From Dermacentor variabilis (taxonomy: Eukaryota > Arthropoda > Arachnida > Ixodida > Ixodidae), in contig NC_134572.1 of the NCBI RefSeq assembly GCF_050947875.1, forward strand, positions 128,154,605 to 128,218,604: a stretch of DNA of 64,000 nucleotides, in the 5' to 3' direction. The notes beneath the pieces are model-generated. The model had not been told where the DNA came from. It ran no database searches and saw only the letters and a list, made by a program, of their open reading frames with translations. How positions within the stretch are numbered: the stretch's first letter is position 1; each line of letters opens with the position of its first letter. The translations under genes and the position numbers were made by a program. Below are positions 22,216 through 35,000 of the stretch, in pieces.

Positions 22216-25003
22216 AGATCAGGTCCGCGTTGGGGAGCTTGAGAACAATAGTTGGCTCGCCGAACTCATTCCGTCACAACGGCGATGAGGCTAGAGGTTG
22301 GCGGCGGTTTCGGCACAAAGCCTTCTTCATCGAACGCATCCTAGCTGAAGCGACGGAGTGTGGGGGATGCGCGTCTTGTTCCCCGACACAAAGTCGATTT
22401 AGTCACGCTGTGGCTAGAGGTTGGCGGCGATGCTCCCGAGATGTTGCTTCCACAGTCGCAACTGGATGGCAAACTGGCACTGCAGCTGGCCATTCTTAAC
22501 ACCGTACACATGCAAGCGGCGCAAACTGCACCATGCACACCGCTGTTCGCGTTTCATGTGACGCTGATAGCACTTGTGGTTTCGGCGAACTATGCGACGA
22601 TACTCGACGTAAACAGCAATATTTTATCTTCTGTCCCCTTATATATTTATTTTCTCTCTTCCAAACGTAAGGAACAGAACACAAGCGAAAATATCTCAAT
22701 GTAGGGCTTTGCTACAAGGTGATCGTGCAGTGCGGTCAAATCGGATGTGCCCGCCTGCCCATGGTGATGACTCGACGGCGCGCACTATACATTCGCTTAT
22801 GCTTGGGCTACGTGCTTCGCTGTTCGCGTTCCATTTGACGCTGACAGTACATTACCGCCGCGCAAAGAAATGTTACTCGTTGATAAAATAGAGGCCGCGT
22901 TTCACGAGGAGGCTAACTAATAATTGCGAAGTTAAAGATCTGTCGTTCATAATCTGTGTCAATTTGCGGTCGTTCTGGTATTTAAGCTGATGGGGTTTTT
23001 AAGAAATTTTCTGCAGCATCATGCTGTGCGCGCTTTTTGCTAAGGCATGGAACCAAGGAAAACCAGCTTACTAGGTAACACACACGCTGTACCTTTCTTC
23101 GTAGTACTGTCACACGTGTGAATTGATGGTAGCTTGACTAGCTTGTGCAAACAAAAAACGCGTTGGCCGAAGTGAAAACTTGAACAAAAAGCGAGCGCTG
23201 GAGCGCTCTTGTTGGACTGGTCGTTTGTTATGCTGATTTTGAGCTCGGTGTACCCCGTGCACGTTATTTAACATTTTGTACAACGCTCAGCCCTTATTTC
23301 GATTTGTGCAGGTTGGTATATGCGACAATGGGAATTATACAATGCGTTTTACAGCCCCCTATTGTGTGCGTACATTGTGAGCTTTGAGACGTACGCGGGT
23401 TGAAATAAAAGCTTTTATGTAAATATGCTTCTACCTCCCGATTGCACAATGCAGTTCTGCACTTTTGCAGTACACCTGTTGTTGCAAACTTACACAAGCG
23501 AATACGAAGCAGTTTTCACGTGGCCTGTACGCACGAAAAACAGACGCCGAACGTGACATACCACAGCATGTATTGGCATTTCTTTAGGTATCCTAATGAG
23601 CCTAACAAGTTCACTCTCTATGTTTAGGGTGTGAAAAAACAAACAAACAAACAAACAAAAAACACGCCTTATTAGGATTTCTACACATTGTGCTCAATGT
23701 TCTATAAATTTCCTGTGTTTAAAAGATGGCTGAAGCAAGCGGGGTGGCCAACGCACCGTGACGTGCTGACGTCATGGCGCGTGACGTATCGGCACTGACG
23801 TCGTCATAGCAACCTTGGAGAATTACCGCCCGAATTCCTACGAAGCTGAGTTCGACAAGAGCACGTGGCGCCTGGTGCACTCCGTTACATCAACCATATG
23901 AAGTTATGGAAAGCACTTGGAATGAACGCTCCTAGGTCCACATTTCGGTTCTTAGAGCGGTACTTTCGACGACTGATACTAATGGGGCAGTGTATCCTCT
24001 ATGCATGAGCAAAGTTTCAAAAGTGAATGCTGAATCGTTTACTAACCGCGAACAGGGCTGTCCAGTTGCTGCAAGAAATGAGTTGTTTTAATGACCCCGA
24101 ATATTTCCTGCGGCGCGCGAGAAGTACAGCTTTGAAAACTTGGCGAAATATTCATCCGAGGCATGCAAGGGACGCAGCTCGGAGACTTGGGATAATATTT
24201 AGTTTTCTCGCAACACGTGATGGGACGTTAAGACAGAAGGGGAAGCATACGCGTGGCAACAATAAACCGCCAAGATTATTAAGAGCAGAGTACATGAAGG
24301 AGCGCTAATATGCGAGCGCTGATACCGAGCGTTTTCAAGCAAAACAATATTGCACTCAATAACCAATATGGAGGGTACCGAAGGAACAATAACCGAAAGT
24401 ATATTTTTTTGCATATGGAATGCTCCTGCAACGTAACCTGACATTTGAATTTCATTTTTCGTTGTCACACACTCGCGTCTTAACTTTTGCAGTCACACCA
24501 AGTAGAATGGGCAGAAAGATGGAAGCATGGCGTACTATTCAAATTACTACCATATTGAAAGCGTTAATTGAACTTACACCCATGCATTTCTTTCAACGTT
24601 TAATATTTCGACATGTAAGGCACAATACGCAAAGCAGGTAACACAGGCGACCAACGGATTCGAGCGTTCTATATTACAATAATATTTACCCAGGTATCAG
24701 CTCGTTTTTCTTTCACACTCACTGCACGTGCTGGTACATCTTTTTAAACCATGTAAAAAGCATCGATATCGAAGGTTTTCATTCTCTTTGAAGCTGTGTG
24801 CACTTGTGCGAGGCAACAGAAGTATTTTACAGCTCCTCTTAGTGTCGATAACGGTGTAGGCGACGAGAAAGACCATTTACCTTTCTTCACGGAGGCCTGG
24901 AAATACAAATAAAGCACGATATTAGAAAAAGAAAAAAAATTCCGGTCCATTTTAGACAAGCACATCACATAAAGAGAGTTATACGCATTTACATTTCTCC
25001 ATT
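22216..25003. other. Nothing recognised
   Basis: Non-coding. Contains an (AAAC)n tract at about 23634-23662. No open frame here has a recognisable domain. Confidence 0.35.
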
Positions 25004-25220
25004 TTACAATGTCCCGACGAATAACTCGTTCCTTAGAACACGGCTAAGAACACCAGCGCCCTTCTCACCTTGGCTACTAGGCGCGAAAACACACACGACA
25101 CAAGGAAGGAGACGGGACAGAGCGCCACTTACAACTGCTTTTATTCGGAGGCACCCCACACACTTATATACCCGTCTTAGACGCAAGGACACAATCACAT
25201 CAAGATTGATATGGAAGCGC
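25004..25220 (-). repeat. Possible retroelement terminal region with TATA-like and AATAAA-like motifs
   Basis: On the - strand GGGTATATAAGTG (about 25164-25176) is followed within about 30 nt by GAATAAAAG and a CTCTGTCCCGTCTCC tract. This compact arrangement resembles a retroelement terminal promoter/R region. It abuts the palindrome at 25215. I cannot assign a family; an LTR end or Penelope-like element end are both possible. Confidence 0.3.
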
Positions 25221-25246
25221 ACTGGTTAAATTTAACCAGTGCGCTT
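25215..25246. repeat. Perfect 32-bp palindrome
   Basis: AAGCGCACTGGTTAAA is followed directly by its exact reverse complement with no spacer. The right arm continues into TCAAAG. The core AGTGCGCTTTCAAA is shared with the hairpin at 19848. Confidence 0.95.
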
Positions 25247-26810
25247 TCAAAGATTGGTTGAGTTCCCCACCCATGACTTTACTGGTCACCCTGTGTTTGT
25301 GACGTCAAAGACTACACCGCCACCGTCGCTGAAATCGCCGCTGTCTAGTTCAGAAAATCTGTAAAATCTCCCGGTGTCGTCAGGAGACATAATCAACTTC
25401 GCTTGTTTGGCTTCAGCGCCATGTGTACTGCGTGTTTACATTACGGTAGTGTAGGAGCTGACGCCGACTCATCGTGACGTTACATCAAGCAGCTACCCGT
25501 TCCGGTTTCGGTATCTCGTTTATTGGTTATTTCAAATTATTGATGAATTTCTAAGCAAATTGAACCACCCTACCGGTGACAGGACTGTCAATGCCATTTG
25601 AAAATGACAATACCCTGATACGGTAAAAAAAAAAAAAAGAAAGCCGGAGTTGCCCTTTAAAGACGACCATCAATCCAAAAGTGGTACAGAAATTCGGAGA
25701 ATTGTCGACTAAAGGAACGTCGACTTGCCTTATACAGGGTGGTATCTAGTGCCGCAAGTAAGTGCTGCCAATTCTATCCTCACTGAGCAAATAGTAAAGC
25801 CAACTCACAAAGCTGATGTTAGATTTAATGCATATTTAGTGTCCGTTGTCGTGCATTCCCGGTGGACAGGGCATGCGCGGCACGTAAGCGGAATGTTAGA
25901 GATGCGTTTGGCTGCAAAACAGACGAATAGAAGTGGAACCACCGTCCAGGCTACGCTATATTCCTCGGCGGCGGAGCCAGTTTAGCGTTCTTCCTTTCCG
26001 CTTCTGGCATGAACGTTTTGCGTACGCACACCGTAAGCGCACTAGCGTCACTATGACGAGCCGCTGTGTCACTGGTCGGAGAGTAACGCGCAGTAAACGT
26101 CAAGCTAACGTTATCTAATATTACACCCGAAGGGATTCCCGTAGGTCTCATCCTATGCGATATGGAGGTGCGACGGCTGCAACTACTGACGGTGGTGGCG
26201 CTCATCTCACCGGCGTCATGTGAGGCCTGGTCGCTACTAGGGTACTGTTCCTTTTGTCTATCAGGGAGTTAGTTACCTTGTGTGCAGCGTCATGCCAACA
26301 CGTCGCACCCACGTAAAGTATGAACGCCGCCAGAGGAGTTCAAGCGCTACGCTAAAACTTGTTAGCGTGGTCAGTGCTTTGCCCTCCAGGCGAAACTGCT
26401 AACAACTTCCCCCCCTCCCCCGCCCTTATTTTTTTTAACGGTGAAGCTGTTTATGGTTAGGTTCTGGCCACGGTGTAAGAAGGTGGTTCAGGAGGATCTC
26501 ATCTCCGTGCACATATATACCAACAATTTTTCATACGTGGGCCGATCCCGAAGATAGGGCGATTCCGAGTCGACCCGCGGTGGAGGTGTAGTTCGCCATT
26601 CAGGGGCCCACATACACAGCTTCACTGGTCATCCTTGTTCGCGTAGCGGAAAGGCGCTGAATTTATAACATATAAGTTCAGCATTTTAAAGGGACGGAAG
26701 TCGCACTGTGAAGGGCTGTGAAGTCGCACTGAGAAGACTAGACCCGGCTTTAACAGCGGCTTCAGTCATGCAACGGGCGAGCTTGTGGCAGCGTTCAAAT
26801 ACTATAGACC
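25247..26810. other. Nothing recognised
   Basis: Non-coding. A poly-A run lies at about 25626-25639. The stretch 25260-25660 reads like an old dispersed repeat, but I could not define its ends. Confidence 0.3.
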
Positions 26811-27759
26811 AGAGAGAGAGAGAGAGAGAGAGAAAGCAAATGATAAAGGAAAGGTAGGGAGGTTAACCAGGACTGAGCCCGGTTGGCTACCCTACACTGG
26901 GGAAAGGGAAAAGGGGACGGGAAGATTAAAAGAAGAAGAGAAAGTCTACTGGGGATATCGTTCGGTCACTCAGTCCGGATAACAGATGCTGACTCAATCC
27001 AGTAGCTTTCAAATATCGCAGCAGCGCTTTTGTGGCCTTTTGTAGCTGCGATATGTGAGGCCGTGGCCCGAAGATCTTGTTCAAGGTGAACGGTGTTTTA
27101 TCTAGCTGATTGAGAACTGTGCAGAGGTCATGTCTTTCGTTTTCAAAAGATGGGCAGTAGCACAGTAGATGTTCTACAGTTTCCTCGACACCGCAGGCAT
27201 TGCAGTCGGCGCTATCAGCCATTCCAATCAAAACCGTACATGCATTGGTGAATGCGACGCCCAAGCGTAAGCTGCACAGCATTGTTTCCTCATTTTGCGG
27301 AAGCCCTGGTAACAGCCGCAGTTGCATAAAGGGGTCGAGGGAATGGAATCGATCTTGGGTGAATTCAGGTGTGTGCCACTTCTCTAATGTCATACGGTGT
27401 GCTAGCTTGCTTAGATTTTAGGCTGCGCCGGTCCGCGATAAAGGTACAGAAACAAGGGATGCTCCTTCGTGTGCTTTCCTAGCAGCTTCGTCAGCGATGT
27501 CGTTGCCGGTGATACCTCAATGGCCAGGCAGCCACTGAAACACGACGTCGTGTACTTTTGCTATCATACGATGGTGCATTTCTCGTATCTCTGACATTAG
27601 TTGCTCACAGGACCCGTGACGGAGAGATGACAGAAGACATTGTAAGACCGCCTTCGAATCGCAGAATATTGCCCACCGATTAGCGGGCTGGTTGTTAATG
27701 TAATCAACGGCGCCTCGGAGGGCAACAAGCTCCGACCCGGTCGATGTGGTCAAGTGAGT
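26811..27759 (-). pseudogene. I/Jockey-type LINE, 3' half: RNase H, C-terminal Cys motif and 3' tail
   Basis: On the - strand, 27753-27517 encodes the RNase H core (GSELVALRGAVDYI, WAIFCDSKAVLQCLL, VFQWLPGH). In the same frame, after two stops, 27393-26926 encodes the C-terminal region with a cysteine/histidine motif (CNACGVEETVEHLLCYC). The 3' tail carries the element's conserved GTAGGGTAGCC and GGTTAACCTCCCTACC stretches and ends in (CT)n at 26811-26833. It is joined head-to-head to the inverted RT segment that follows; see Part 2. Confidence 0.88.
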
Positions 27760-28818
27760 TCAAGTGTTGTCAAGGAGTTCTCCAAGGTGGTGTTCTAAGC
27801 CCTATTATTTTCAACCTCGTGCTTGTTGGGCTGGACGAATCCTTACCAGAAACAATGAGTGTCTCAATCTACGCCGACGACATCTGCATCTGGTGGTCAG
27901 CGGTCACTCGCCTGCAGGTTCGCGCAAGGCTACAGAAAGCAGCAACACAGGCATCTCACTATCTTCACACACACGGCCTTACCATCCCAACAGAAAAATG
28001 TGCGTTAGTCGCTTTTACACGAATAGCGATGTCTCGTTATCCAGTATGCATCAATGGCCAGCCTATCTCCTACAAGAGAAATCATCGGTTTTTGGGTGTC
28101 ATTGTGGACCGGGACTTCTCTTGGAGCCCTCACGTTGCCCACTTGAAGAAGAAGCTCACATCTATTGTTCATGTCTTCAAGTTCATCGCCGGGAAAACAA
28201 GGGGATCGTCAGTGGGCTCCATGCTACAGTTACATCGAGCACTCTTTATCGCATTGCGACATTATAGTTCTCCCGTGCTTGCTAAAACATTCAAGTCAAA
28301 TCTTCGAGAACTTCAGAGCGTGCAAGCACAGGCACTACGTGTTTGCCTAGGCCTTCCGCGGAGCGCCTCAACAGCAGGAACCATTATAATGGCTCAAGAC
28401 CATCCGATCACGATTTACATTAGCACCGACACGCTTAGGGCGCATGTTCGTCATGTTTCACGCATGTAATCAATCTCTCCTGCCCGCCTGCCAGAACGAC
28501 GACCACAGGCGTCCTTCTCTAGCGAGGTCAGCATCAATCGTGCCTGTCTACCATCGGGCTTCACACCCTCAGCACGTTCAACATCAGCTTTGTGGTGTTT
28601 AAAACAACCTCAAGTGCGTCTTACGGTTCCAGGGATAAGAAAGAAGACCGACCTGTCTACCTTGGCCCTGAAGCAAGCAGCTCTGGATTGTTTGAACATT
28701 TTTTACTTTGACAGAGTCCCCATATATATGTATGGCTCTTCCACTCAGACCAGCTCCACCGGCGGTGGTTATGGTGGTTATACCATCACGATCAATTAGC
28801 ATCCGATACAAGACTTCT
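27760..28818 (+). pseudogene. I/Jockey-type LINE, inverted upstream segment: reverse transcriptase
   Basis: The + strand carries the RT palm from QGVLQGGVLSPIIFNL through SIYADDICIWW (catalytic YADD at 27870-27881). The thumb and linker follow: RFLGVIVDRDFSW, LRVCLGLPRSAS, DTLRAHVRHVSRM. A TAA interrupts at 28467-28469, but the same frame resumes (ARLPERRPQASFS, WCLKQPQVRLTVPGIRKKT, ALKQAALDCL). A frameshift then leads to SIRYKTS at 28798-28818. In this LINE family that motif lies just before the RNase H start found on the other strand. It is dead. Confidence 0.88.
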
Positions 28819-31744
28819 ACAGAGCAAAATTTGCAACGGTTCTATAGGGGGAACCATATTTGACAAGGGACTGCGGCAGGTGGCAGAAGGAATGAAATAA
28901 CAGCACACATAGTGCAAAGTATTTACTTATCGCATGATTATTTCAAGTGTTCGCTCGCCATAGCATTGTCGTCAGTGGCGACGTCATCAAAATTGCAGCG
29001 AAGCGCGAGCTGCGCCGACAGCGGAGATAGGGATCGCAATTAAATGAGGTTGCTCTAAACGGGTGTGCTAGAATAAAATTTGACTTTAGCAGTATCGCAC
29101 GAGCATCGACTTGCCGACATGTCAACTCCGTAGAAGCTGTAATTTACAACGACGGAGAACTCCCAGCGCAAGTTTCTTCTGCCGGGCTCCTCCAAGAAGT
29201 TGTGATTGTTGCGAGTGGACAAACGAACCAAGACGTTCAGGGCCGTCTGCCTGCTCGTAACTGCTGTTCGCAGTAGAGTCATGGAAGCGTCCCACCTTTT
29301 GTCACGTATGTCTTCGCTACACAGATTGAAGTACGCAGATAAGACGGCGTGCGGAGCAATGCTGAATAAAGAAGAACGCGAGCGTCAGAAGCACTGGAGG
29401 TGCGCACCATGCTTATTTAACTGCGGCGCAGCCAATCCTGATCCACTATGTACAGTATATACGCTCAATAGTGGCTCGTTGAGAAGGGACGAACAAATTG
29501 ACACGTTCTGGCTGCTGGAGCACCTTTCTTTTATATTTCTCTTTTAGCTCCTAAATAATTTATGTTAGTTTCCAAGTGTTATCCCCAATAACCTTCTCTC
29601 GCTTTGTGTCTTCACTGCAGAACCTGCAGTGATGCGGGGAAGACGCAGTACGAAACAATGCAGGGAAGATGATAGATGCTACGATCACCCGAGCGTGACC
29701 AGCTTCGGCGAGGCGGCATATATGCACCTGTATAATTTTCATAAGTAGATTCGCTACCGAGGTCAAACAACAGCTCATCGGGAACGAACGAACATCGCGG
29801 TACGTGATTCACGCCTTGTGGTGCTAGTTTAAACGCCTGAGACAATGGGGCCCAGCACGCAATGTACTTTTTTGTGGAAGTACGTAGATTACAATCTGCG
29901 CAGACAGAAAACGTGTTTCCGCTGAACTAATGGCACTCTGATGTATAAACATAGAGTAATATAGTAAAAGTAAAGAGTGGACACTCCCGTAGGCGCCTGC
30001 GGCCGACTTTGGCTCTCAGCACACCTAGCGGAATCGGCGAAACGCGCCAGCCTCCAAGATGGCCACGGCACAGCGCCGAATCTCGGAGGCCATGATTTCA
30101 GTTTCGTTTCTTTAATTTTTTTTGTGTGATTCATAACGTCGCATAAATCGAGTGATTTAATGCAGGTGCTTCTGCCGCTGTTTACATGTCGCGACGACAA
30201 GCGCTTGATGTTACTTGATGTTTCACTTGATGTTAGTTTCATTCAAATTCATATTTGCTGGTTCGAGCTGTAACTTAGTACAACAATCATGCCAACTGTT
30301 GAGGAAGTAGAACTTTATCCTTTGTGATATTGTACTTCTAGTAACTCACACCAAAAGGACTATCATAAATAAATGTGCCATGTTCCTTCAATATAAATCA
30401 GCTTGCTGCACAGCCAAGGACACGAAAATAGCAGACAATTTATTGCAGCAAGATTGTGAGAAAAGTGGCAGACATGAAAACGGGAAGAAACTGCAAAATG
30501 CAAGTAATGGAGAATAGTCGGAAATTAATGGCGTGATGGCAATAATTTCACACAAGGAAAACACATACAAAACGAGTTGCAACTATCCAAAGAACAAAAA
30601 AAAAACAGCTACACAAACACGCCAGCAATTAATTTGCTCAAAATGGGATAGCTTTAGAAGGAAAATATACTACGCTTTTTCTTGTACTTTCGCGAAGGAG
30701 GGTGAATTAAGGTAGCAAAATTATGTGACTGGTTGCACGCCAAAATAAAATGGCTACAAAAACAATTGGGCACGCACCAGCCTCCTCATCTCGAATGTGT
30801 AAGTTCGTGCGTCCGTCATTAAATAGCTGCAAGATATTGGCATCTCAATCAGTTAAACCCTTTGACTGTGTTGAGGGTCATCACTTGCTGTCTTCGAAGC
30901 CTTGCAATCGTCTTCAATTCTTCTGATACTTGGAAACTTGCGCTTGAATATGGATGATGTCCTTTGGATGTAGAGCATATTTGGAGGAAATGGTGGAGAT
31001 TCCTGCAATACGTATAGAATGACAGGCAGAAGGTAAGCAATACTGGAGGCTTCAAAGCCATTGAATGTAGACGCTACGTTTCTTCGTGTAAGCAATACAC
31101 AGCCTTCAAAGCTTTACAAAGGAAATGCTGCGTTACTTCGTGTAATGCATATTTTTTCTGATCTAAGGTCAATGAAACAGTGTTATAAATGCTAATAAAA
31201 ACAAGAAACTTTCTACGGTAAGGACTCCGTGCACAATTAAAACTTGAAAACACGTATCTTCAGCCCAATGCAAAATAGCTAACAACGCTCGAGCGAACAT
31301 AGCCTGCTACAGAGGCTGAGAGAGCGCGCATTACTGCCATACTGCAAATATTGCACGCGTACCGCTTCAGAAATAGCTACATTTCTTTGGCAAAAGTCGA
31401 GCACCATACTTTTTCAGAAGCTGCTGTGCGTAACATAAAGATATCTGCACCGAACGGCATGTGTTCATAAGCAGCATTTCTTAACGAACAATTTTCTTTT
31501 CTAACTTCGGCATTGTTTCTAACGTGCGTCGCAGCTCGGACGCTGCCGCGTCGCTGTTATCGCTAGCATCACCACTCATTGCTGCGCATGATAAAAGAAA
31601 ATGAATGCGAAATGAAATTCAGCGCTGCAAATGGGCAGCAGCTTTTTAAGGCTTCAAGGCCACCGTGACTCGTTCATGCGGCTAACAGTGACATATGTGT
31701 TCCCGTTAATTCGTCTTCCTAATCAAACGACTACATGGAGCAAG
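28819..31744. other. Nothing recognised
   Basis: Non-coding, with short open frames only. The stretch near 29950-30050 shares the motif CATAGAGTA...ATAGTAAA and a CACCTAGCGGAATCGG stretch with the region near 36218-36310 in other arrangements, suggesting traces of an old dispersed repeat. Confidence 0.35.
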
Positions 31745-32030
31745 GAGGAGGAATAAACTTTTATATTTGAGTAAAGCAATGAAGGGGGCTAGTTAGTGAA
31801 CGTTCATGGTTATATTCCCCTTGGTTTTACACATTTACGAAACAGTATCCCGGGGTAAGCCCCGGTTCTACTCTCGGTGGGAGGTCTCCTCATTCCAGGA
31901 ACCCCCTGGCCTTCGGTGCCTCCTTGGTCGTGGCGTTGAGGCGTCATTGTTGTTCCAGGTCCTCGTAGACGAGCTCGGCCCCCCACGTTTCTATGAGGTC
32001 TTCGCTTTACATGGAGCAATGCACAACTTT
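31745..32030 (-). repeat. Possible LINE 3' tail fragment
   Basis: On the - strand a GC-rich stretch ends in AAAGTTTATTCCTCCTCCTTG. A broken reading in it resembles the C-terminal end and 3' UTR of an I-type LINE. Evidence is weak, and no target duplication was found. Confidence 0.3.
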
Positions 32031-35000
32031 AGCTCGGCAACGCTGCCACTGCGATCATTCGACTGATAGATCAAGCGGAGCTGTGTTTGAGATCTGGCAA
32101 CAATCGCACCCCAACAGCTGAGAGTATGGCGCATGGCTGAAAACCAAGAAAATTTATGCCGGCATTTGTCCGCTGCTCTTTGTTTCCTCGTGCTTCATTG
32201 GTAGTTCACGCTGCGGTTGTTGATCGCGGTTAGTATGGGTGATTTCCTCCGTGTGTGTATGATGACCGAGTTGACTTCGAAGGAGGCCACGGATGGAACG
32301 GCCGATAGGCAGTTTTGTTTACCTTCAAGATTCAAGACCGATTGGGGCTGAAATTTTGCTGAAAGCAACAAGAGGACAGAAAATAGGGGTGAGTGAACCA
32401 TTTTTGCATAGACGCACAGTATGTTGATGCGGTTTTCGCGATGTTGCTGCGGCGCTGTCGATAAAACCTTTCCAATGTGCTCAACCATGGCTGTTGCTCA
32501 TGTTACGGGCATTAACACCTGAAGCATATATGAGGCAGCATAAACTTGCGCAAAACATGTTCTTGTTTGCTAATCGGAGCTTGTGGGAGATTCGGCACGA
32601 CAGTCTGCTATTGGTTCCGCTTTTTTAAACAAGAATGCAGAATGTACCTGTCGGCGCCTATGTCCAACGATCATTCTAGTATCGCGTACGAAATCTTTGA
32701 GGATTGAGGAGAAGCCGTTATAGTATACATGTGGCAGAATGCATATGGTTGTGTGCGTAGCAACGGCAGGTTGAAGAAAAGCGTCTTTGAGTACTGTACT
32801 TTGTTATAGGAGCCGTGGTAGTTAGTCGGTTTGTTCAAATTGTAGCACACGTGGTCAATGAACCAGCACTGGTGCCTACATTTCCAGTGCTTCCTCCCTT
32901 CACATATGCGCTACGCAATGTTTTAAACTTCTGAAAATTCACTTCTCAGTAGTTCTCCACCAGCATTAGTGTTTTATCGCCTTACTTTTTTCAATGTGTT
33001 ATGTGGTAGCCTCTGATGCACGTTCTATGAACTGTGCTTTAAGTTCACGATGTGGCCACATTTTTTAGTTGTGCTGTGTCTTTTCATTTACGTTGCTTAG
33101 GTATACACTGATTTTACTTAGCGCGCGAACGCCCAGTGTACGTAAAAATTTTTGGCATTCTGGTGAAGGATGTGGACTTTGGAAGGACCAGTTGATGAAA
33201 AAAATCAATATCTGTGCTGCACAGCAAGGCTTGTGGCAGACCTGAAAGCGTCGATCCCTTTTGGAGTTGCACCAGCCAACTTCCCTGAAAGAGCCTAGGT
33301 GCTCAAGAAGTACTTGACTAACCTACCCGGCAATTAGTCTGGGCTATTTTTCACCAACATTGTAAAAATATTGATGTTACGTCTCCCTAATTAAGAAAAT
33401 AGCCAAATGGACACTGTGTTATTTCGAACCACAAACATGAAACAGCCATACCATAATGAAATCAAATGCACATTTTGTTTCTGTTCAACTGTCATATAAG
33501 ATTGTTTTGGAGACCATAAATTCATGGTTATGATGTGCGAAGTCATCAGTGGCCCATGATGGGTTGCGATTGCCATGTGAGCTTTTTGCTGCCCACAATT
33601 TGTGATGTAGCAGTTTCGTAGCATTTGTAGCCAGCATTTTAGTATGCTGAAGCTACTTTAGCATGAGCTAGTTCACATTAAGAAATATTTCATAATTTTA
33701 TAGTTAATCGCAGCTTGTCTGAAGTAACGGTAGTGATGTACTCTATACTGTATTTTTCAGGATCGTCATTGTGACAGTATGCATCATCATTTGGCCTAAT
33801 TAGGTATCCTACAAGACACGCTGCTACTCCGCGTTTTGTTCCTCGGTCAATTGGTGAAGTTCTGCAAGCTTTATGGAAGCCAGCTGTCATCCTTATCCGA
33901 CGGAAGAAATTCAGACCCTCATAATTCATCTTAAGCTGAAGCTAGAACCAGGGCAGAAACAGCCTATATTCTGCATGCGTTTACCATTACACGCCGTCGG
34001 GTGCCTACACCCGACAGGCTACTGTCTAGAATACAGGCGGAGTTTTATTCTAGAATATATTTGTAAGCAATACTACTGCTTCTGTTTGCAACTTCAGAGT
34101 TTGCGCTGCATTTGCATGCTATTAAAGTAGAAAAAGACGAGCATAATGTTGAGTTGTTTTAGAAAAAATAATGGCACTTGGATTGAGCAGTAATTATTGA
34201 GGGGTACATACTATTTTAATAAATATGGCTGAACAAAACAACCTGGATAAAAGATACAATCATTTCAGCTACAACGTGCCTATGAAGGCAAATAGCTGAT
34301 ATGAAATGAGCTGATAGGATGTCAGATGCGGTAGGACAGGCATCTTAGCCAGAATATTGCGACAAGTATTGTAGTGCAGATGGACACATTAACTGGAGCT
34401 CTTCAATTGCAGACCAATGCAAGCGCATCACACACAGCACACTGAGAAAGGCAGTTGCTCTGCATGCTTGTGTTGGCAGGCTGGTTCCTGCACAAGAGGT
34501 TGGTGTTAAATATACAATGGTGTTTAGGCGCATGAAAAGGAGCTTAGGTACTGTGTTTGTTTTCTTTATTTTACCTCTCGTACTAATTAAATTCGTTTAA
34601 GACTTTTGTGTTCAAGAGCGCGATTTTTTTTACTATAATAAGCTCATACTCATTTTATTTATATTTGCAAAGAAACATTTTTCAGCTGGTTTGGCGCTTG
34701 CGCAGCCAGACCGACATAATGTAACACTTATATAATGAACCTTCTAGAGGGCTGGAATGTTTGCAACAAAGATATGCGAGATATATGTGCTACCACTTGC
34801 TAGCAATGTCTTTACTAGGAGCTGTCACTGCACTGCTACAGCTTTTTTTATAGCGATAGAAACAACGTGATATGCAAAAAGCATACTCTGTTGTATTGTT
34901 TTTGTGTTTTTTATTCAAATAAAACATTTCATTCACTTGTGTATACATGCAGGTATAAATCTGGGTGCCGTTTCATAACTGGCCACTTCCTCGTTGGGCT

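Noticed and set aside
23634..23662. Possible poly-A tail of a retroposon, (AAAC)n
   Set aside because: No element body or target duplication was found next to it, so it is left as a simple repeat.
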